Assembly: GCF_022354825.1 (NCBI RefSeq)
Contig: NZ_CP031168.1
Coordinates: 5,395,501-5,459,500, forward strand
Source: Paenibacillus sp. H1-7
GTDB lineage: Bacteria; Bacillota; Bacilli; Paenibacillales; NBRC-103111
DNA: 64,000 nt
Direction: 5' to 3'
Under the pieces are notes generated by a model. The model was not told the origin of the DNA and did no database searches. It was given only the letters and a program-made list of their open reading frames with translations. This document shows, piece after piece, positions 60,574-64,000 of the stretch. Each line of letters opens with the position of its first letter. Within the stretch, counting starts at the first letter, position 1. A program made the position numbers and the translations under genes.

Positions 60574-61161
60574 CTAGGGGGTTAAAGCCCTAGCGAAGAT
60601 CTTGACACTCTCTTGCATGAACGGTTCCAGCGTGATACCCGGATAGTTCTTACCTGCGTTTAAATCGTTGATGAACGCTCCGAATTGCGACATCATGAAA
60701 GTATATGCCTGCAGCCTCGGATTTGTACGAATGATCTTCCCCTTCTCACCCATGGCAATGAAGTAATCGGTCAGAAACTCCAGTAGCTGCAGCGGGTGTT
60801 GTTGAGTCCGTTCCTTGAATCCGGGCAAGTGGGACTCATCCTTATCGCCGATCTGAATCAGCTTCCGGTTTCGGTTCATGATCTCGTGATATGTCCTGCA
60901 TACAGTCAGCAGATCCTCCTCAAGCTCCCACACGATCTTTTCCTCGAAAAGCTTCTTCATTTCTGCAGCATAGTGAAATCTGTCCAATGCGGCTTCCAAA
61001 AGCTTTTGCTTGCTGCCGAAGTGGCGGAACAACGTCTTTTCACTTAATCCCGCTTCTGCGGCAATCTCCTGTGTGGTGACGCCATTGTATCCATGCTCCG
61101 AGATCAGATTGATCGCAGCTATTAACAGCCTGTCACTACTCCCCAACTTGCTGATGTCCAT
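60574..61161 (-). CDS. TetR-family transcriptional regulator
   Basis: 195 aa, ATG after AGAGAGG. The helix-turn-helix GVTTQEIAAEAGLSEKTLFRHFGSKQKLL (about 25-53) is followed by an all-helical ligand domain. It stands just upstream of the FAD oxidoreductase (76 nt) in the same direction. Near-identical TGTCAGT-N4-ACTGnCA palindromes precede both genes, so it likely represses itself and the oxidoreductase until a ligand, perhaps the enzyme's substrate, binds. Confidence 0.93.
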   Translation of the reverse strand: MDISKLGSSDRLLIAAINLISEHGYNGVTTQEIAAEAGLSEKTLFRHFGSKQKLLEAALDRFHYAAEMKKLFEEKIVWELEEDLLTVCRTYHEIMNRNRKLIQIGDKDESHLPGFKERTQQHPLQLLEFLTDYFIAMGEKGKIIRTNPRLQAYTFMMSQFGAFINDLNAGKNYPGITLEPFMQESVKIFARALTP

Positions 61162-61202
61162 TTACAATTACCTCTCTTGCAGCAAATGTTGAAGCAAATG
61201 TC

Positions 61203-61220
61203 TGTCAGTGGTTACTGACA
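61203..61220. promoter_or_regulatory. TetR-type operator at the tetR promoter
   Basis: TGTCAGT-N4-ACTGACA, an exact 7-bp inverted repeat, 42 nt before the TetR start. Confidence 0.7.
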
Positions 61221-61274
61221 TTAATATATGCCAATATGATCCGTTTGTCAAGCAGAAGAATAGCTTGACTCCAT

Positions 61275-61301
61275 AAAAAAGCCGCGATTTACGTCGCGGT
61301 T
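61275..61301 (-). terminator. Terminator after arginase
   Basis: Minus strand: CCGCGA pairs with TCGCGG, followed by CTTTTTT. Confidence 0.85.
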
Positions 61302-61351
61302 TGGAATGATATCAATTTCTTGTAACTCATCTTCCTCTACGGCTTAAGCCC

Positions 61352-62260
61352 TTACTTCTGTCCGAACAAAGCGCAAATCAGCTCGACAGCGGCTGTCGCC
61401 GTTCGGCTGCGAAGATCCAGCGCCGGATTTACTTCTACGATATCCGCGCTGACAACCGTCCCCGATTCACCCAGCACCGCCATCGCTTGCTTGGCGTCCT
61501 GAAGCCGGATACCGCCCGACACCGGCGTTCCCACGCCCGGAGCATCGGAAGGGTCCAGACCGTCCATATCCAGACTGAGATGGACGCCTTCCGTTCCATT
61601 GGAAGCAAGCTCCAATGCACACCGAACGACTTCTTCAATGCCGAGCCGATTCACGTCTCGGGAGGAAAAGTACCGGATGCCCAACCGCCGGATCAAATCC
61701 TCTTCTCCAGCATCCAACGATCGGGTCCCGATGAGTGCGACATGCTCCGGACGTATTTTGGGCTGGCGGCCTCCCAGGCGCGTAAGGGAAGGATGCCCGT
61801 ACCCGAGTGCTGCTGCAAGCGACATTCCGTGGACATTGCCCGAGGGAGTCGTTTGAATAGTATTCAAATCCCCGTGGGCATCGAACCAAATGACTCCGAT
61901 GCGCCGATGCCGCGCGGACCCGGCGATCGTTCCCACAGCCAAGCTGTGGTCTCCCCCAATCGCAAGCGGAAAGCGTCCGTTGGCTGCGGAAGCAGCAACC
62001 ATCCGGTTTAAGCGCCGATTGATTCGGACGATATCGAGCAGATGCTTTGCTTTCTCGCTGTCTATGGCGCTCGTATCCATATCGACTCCGTCCGCCGGCG
62101 CATTTCCCAGATCTTTGACTTCATACCCTGCCTGCCGTAATCGGGCTGTCAGCTCAGCGCAGCGGACGGCATCCGGCCCCATCCGGCATCCTTTGCAGCC
62201 TGCCCCAAGATCCAACGGAACGCCAATCACGTCGATTGGCCTATGGATTGATTTTATCAC
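61352..62260 (-). CDS. rocF: Arginase
   Basis: 302 aa from GTG 62260, 9 nt after AAAGGAGA; the frame opens further upstream but without a site. Hydrolyses arginine to ornithine and urea with two manganese ions. GGDHSLAVG (about 102-110), WFDAHGDLN (about 126-134) and SLDMDGLDPSDAPGVGTP (about 210-227) carry the metal ligands and substrate loop. It follows the proline dehydrogenase gene by 54 nt, and P5C dehydrogenase lies before that, a cluster for arginine and proline catabolism. Confidence 0.95.
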   Translation of the reverse strand: MIKSIHRPIDVIGVPLDLGAGCKGCRMGPDAVRCAELTARLRQAGYEVKDLGNAPADGVDMDTSAIDSEKAKHLLDIVRINRRLNRMVAASAANGRFPLAIGGDHSLAVGTIAGSARHRRIGVIWFDAHGDLNTIQTTPSGNVHGMSLAAALGYGHPSLTRLGGRQPKIRPEHVALIGTRSLDAGEEDLIRRLGIRYFSSRDVNRLGIEEVVRCALELASNGTEGVHLSLDMDGLDPSDAPGVGTPVSGGIRLQDAKQAMAVLGESGTVVSADIVEVNPALDLRSRTATAAVELICALFGQK

Positions 62261-62314
62261 AGTATCCACTCTCCTTTGCTTTTGCCGGTCTAGATGAGGA
62301 GGATCCGTGATCAA

Positions 62315-63244
62315 TCACCTGCGCAGCATGCCTTTTAATACGAATAGTAAATTGGCCGGTCTTTCCGCTATGCGTCTAGTAAAGTACGGGTACCACTGGC
62401 GGCCGAAAGGGGTGTACACACGGACGCGATAGCCTTGCTTGACCAGTTCCAGCTGCAGCTTGGAAGAAATGCCGTACAGCATCTGAAACTCGAAGCTGTC
62501 CTTGGAGAAGCTCCGTCTGTCGGCAAAAGCCTTCAGCTCTTCAATTATCCGCGGATCATGCGTAGCGATAGCCGTATAATGGCCGTCGGTCATGTGGCTT
62601 TTCACAAGGGCGACATATTGGCGGTCCACCTCTTTTTTATGAGGATAGGCGATAGTGGCCCCCTCCTTGTAGGCTCCTTTCACGATCCTTACATTGGCGT
62701 CAAGCTTCCCCATATCGGCCAGATCAGAAGGAGACCTATACAAATAAGCCTGGATCACCGTACCGACGTGCTGCTTCCCAAACCGGCTTACCAGTGCATG
62801 AGTCATCCGCAGCGTTTCATCGGTTAACGTGGAATCCTCCATATCGATACGGACGAAATTCCGGTAATACTTAGCTGCTCCAACAATACGCTCCATATGC
62901 TTCATACTTACGGCAGGATCGATCCGGCATCCCAATTGGGTAAGCTTGACGGAGACATTCGCTTGCAGCCCGTTGTCATGTATCGTGCGAAGCATGGCGA
63001 TAATTTGTAAGGCGGCTTCCTCGGCCAAAGCCGGATCCAGCACGCTTTCTCCGAGATAATCTAAAGTGACGGCCAGTCCTTGGCCGTTCATCTCCTTGAT
63101 TTTTCCCAGCACATCCACCAATGTTTCCGCAGCAACGAATCGGCTTACCCCTATTCGCATTCCATGCTTCCGAAATAAAGATTCGATCAGCTTCCGCTCC
63201 GACAAACGGAGCACGGCACGCCGAAACAGCGCGTTCATCCTCAT
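62315..63244 (-). CDS. Proline dehydrogenase
   Basis: 309 aa from ATG 63244 (AAGGAGG upstream). A TIM-barrel flavoenzyme of the monofunctional Bacillus type: AVTLDYLGESV (about 58-68), VSVKLTQLG, RIDMEDSTLTDETL, VKGAYKEG, and the C-terminal EFQMLYGI and YTPFGRQWYPYFTRRIAERPAN (substrate arginines). Oxidises proline to pyrroline-5-carboxylate with FAD at the membrane face. It is 26 nt after the P5C dehydrogenase gene, which completes oxidation to glutamate. Confidence 0.95.
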   Translation of the reverse strand: MRMNALFRRAVLRLSERKLIESLFRKHGMRIGVSRFVAAETLVDVLGKIKEMNGQGLAVTLDYLGESVLDPALAEEAALQIIAMLRTIHDNGLQANVSVKLTQLGCRIDPAVSMKHMERIVGAAKYYRNFVRIDMEDSTLTDETLRMTHALVSRFGKQHVGTVIQAYLYRSPSDLADMGKLDANVRIVKGAYKEGATIAYPHKKEVDRQYVALVKSHMTDGHYTAIATHDPRIIEELKAFADRRSFSKDSFEFQMLYGISSKLQLELVKQGYRVRVYTPFGRQWYPYFTRRIAERPANLLFVLKGMLRR

Positions 63245-63269
63245 GATACCGGCCTCCTTAGACAACGTA

Positions 63270-64000
63270 TCAGAGAAGCTCCGAAATCAGCTTGGGTTGC
63301 GTAAATAAGAATAAATAATCCGGCCCCCCCGCCTTGGAGTCGGTACCCGACATGTTGAAGCCTCCGAACGGATGCACCCCGACGATCGCCCCGGTACATT
63401 TGCGGTTAATGTACAAATTGCCAGCATGAAATTCAGACTTAACCCTGGCTATATGCTCTCTATTATTCGAATAAAACGAGCCGGTCAAGCCGTAATCCGT
63501 CATATTGGCGATGGCAAGCCCTTGTTCGAGATCGGAGCAAGCGGTAAAGGCCACGACAGGCCCGAATATTTCCTCCTGCATGATCCGTGAATCCGGAGCG
63601 GCGTCCGCTATAATCGTCGGCTCAATAAAATAGCCCGGCAAGGTCAGAGCGCGGCCCCCAGCGACAATACGACCTTCCTGGCGGCCGATCTCGATGTATT
63701 CCATGATTTTATCAAACGATGCTTGATCGATGACCGGACCGGTATAGCAGCTCGCATCCCGGACGTCCCCCACCTTCAGCTCGTTAGTAAGCTCTACGCA
63801 CCGGCTCAGGACTTGATCATACACATCCTGATGGATGATGGCTCTTGAGCAGGCGGAGCATTTTTGCCCCGAATAGCCGAAGGCGGATGCAACGATTCCT
63901 CTCGCCGCCTCCTCCAGATCCGCATCCTGATCGACCAGGATACAGTCCTTGCCGCCCATTTCACCGACGAATCGCTTCAGCCATATTTGCCCGGGCGCTA
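63270..64000 (-). CDS. pruA: 1-Pyrroline-5-carboxylate dehydrogenase, C-terminal part (cut by window edge)
   Basis: The last 243 codons of an aldehyde dehydrogenase; the 5' end lies beyond base 64000. The first codons seen read APGQIWLKRFVGEMGGKDC, with the general-base glutamate of the EMGGK motif. The catalytic cysteine lies in FGYSGQKCSACSR, and EEIFGPVV and TGAIVGVHPFGGFNMSGT follow. This exact wording (EMGGKD, QKCSACSR, PFGGFNMSGTDSKAGG) is typical of RocA/PutC-type P5C dehydrogenases, which convert glutamate semialdehyde to glutamate with NAD. Followed by proline dehydrogenase and arginase genes. Confidence 0.94.
   Translation of the reverse strand, partial: APGQIWLKRFVGEMGGKDCILVDQDADLEEAARGIVASAFGYSGQKCSACSRAIIHQDVYDQVLSRCVELTNELKVGDVRDASCYTGPVIDQASFDKIMEYIEIGRQEGRIVAGGRALTLPGYFIEPTIIADAAPDSRIMQEEIFGPVVAFTACSDLEQGLAIANMTDYGLTGSFYSNNREHIARVKSEFHAGNLYINRKCTGAIVGVHPFGGFNMSGTDSKAGGPDYLFLFTQPKLISELL

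Noticed and set aside
1..64000. CRISPR arrays, insertion sequences, prophage, tRNA or rRNA genes
   Set aside because: No regularly spaced repeats, transposase or integrase motifs, or tRNA/rRNA-like segments were seen on either strand; short RNAs without hallmarks could be missed by eye.

Overview
The window looks like chromosomal DNA of a spore-forming, plant-polysaccharide-degrading member of the Bacillota, most likely Paenibacillus or a close relative. This is inferred from strong AGGAGG-type ribosome binding sites, frequent GTG/TTG starts, a tricistronic gerA-gerB-gerC germination operon, many family-1 lipoprotein solute-binding proteins, pectate-lyase-type enzymes, T-box control of a biosynthetic gene and moderate GC. 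No tRNA, rRNA, CRISPR array, insertion sequence or phage was seen. Almost all genes are on the minus strand.

Layout. (1) 1-4.85 kb: a sugar catabolic operon (fucose/arabinose-isomerase-like enzyme, two-subunit transketolase, FGGY kinase cut by the window edge) divergent from a LacI regulator. The gene set matches the D-apiose route (isomerase, apulose kinase, split apulose-4-phosphate transketolase). (2) 4.9-10.1 kb: two paralogous solute-binding lipoproteins, a GntR/FCD regulator and a sialidase-like beta-propeller enzyme in one operon. (3) 10.3-23.2 kb: mixed housekeeping and stress genes: YihY membrane protein, VOC protein, a beta-gamma-crystallin-like protein, an ABC-F ribosome-protection ATPase behind an elaborate attenuator, old yellow enzyme, tartrate/D-malate-type dehydrogenase, asd behind a T-box whose specifier reads as lysine AAA, EamA exporter, metallo-hydrolases, an Lrp regulator, and hcp behind an Fnr-type box. 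(4) 23.2-40.3 kb: accessory carbohydrate region: Tat-exported beta-helix protein, two more orphan solute-binding proteins, a glycerophosphodiesterase-like protein, LacI and AraC regulators, the ger operon, an FAD oxidoreductase and a GH26-like enzyme. (5) 40.3-48.8 kb: CDF metal exporter, pgi-tal-zwf with a divergent LysR gene, AraC/GyrI-type and MerR regulators, thioredoxin, GNAT. (6) 48.9-57 kb: uncharacterised membrane proteins, Nudix hydrolase, a heterodimer-like ABC exporter pair, YkvA and a basic coiled-coil protein. (7) 57-64 kb: secreted pectate lyase, a decayed EamA transporter, FAD desaturase-like protein with its TetR regulator, and arginase / proline dehydrogenase / P5C dehydrogenase.

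How it fits together. Pectin-type polysaccharide is cut outside the cell (57-58.7 kb, perhaps 23-25 and 38.8-40.3 kb). Binding lipoproteins capture products, but no ABC permease is encoded in the window, so they must use permeases elsewhere or act as sensors. Apiose occurs in rhamnogalacturonan II, so region 1 fits the same diet. Pgi, Zwf, transaldolase and transketolase feed the sugars into the pentose phosphate pathway.

The least expected signals lie in non-coding DNA: a 78-nt promoter element present twice in the same register (34.0 and 38.6 kb) with a tandem 21-bp repeat next to an AraC gene; the three-armed attenuator of the ABC-F gene with a 36-codon leader; the asd T-box; and LacI-type, TetR-type, Fnr-type and cre-like operators.
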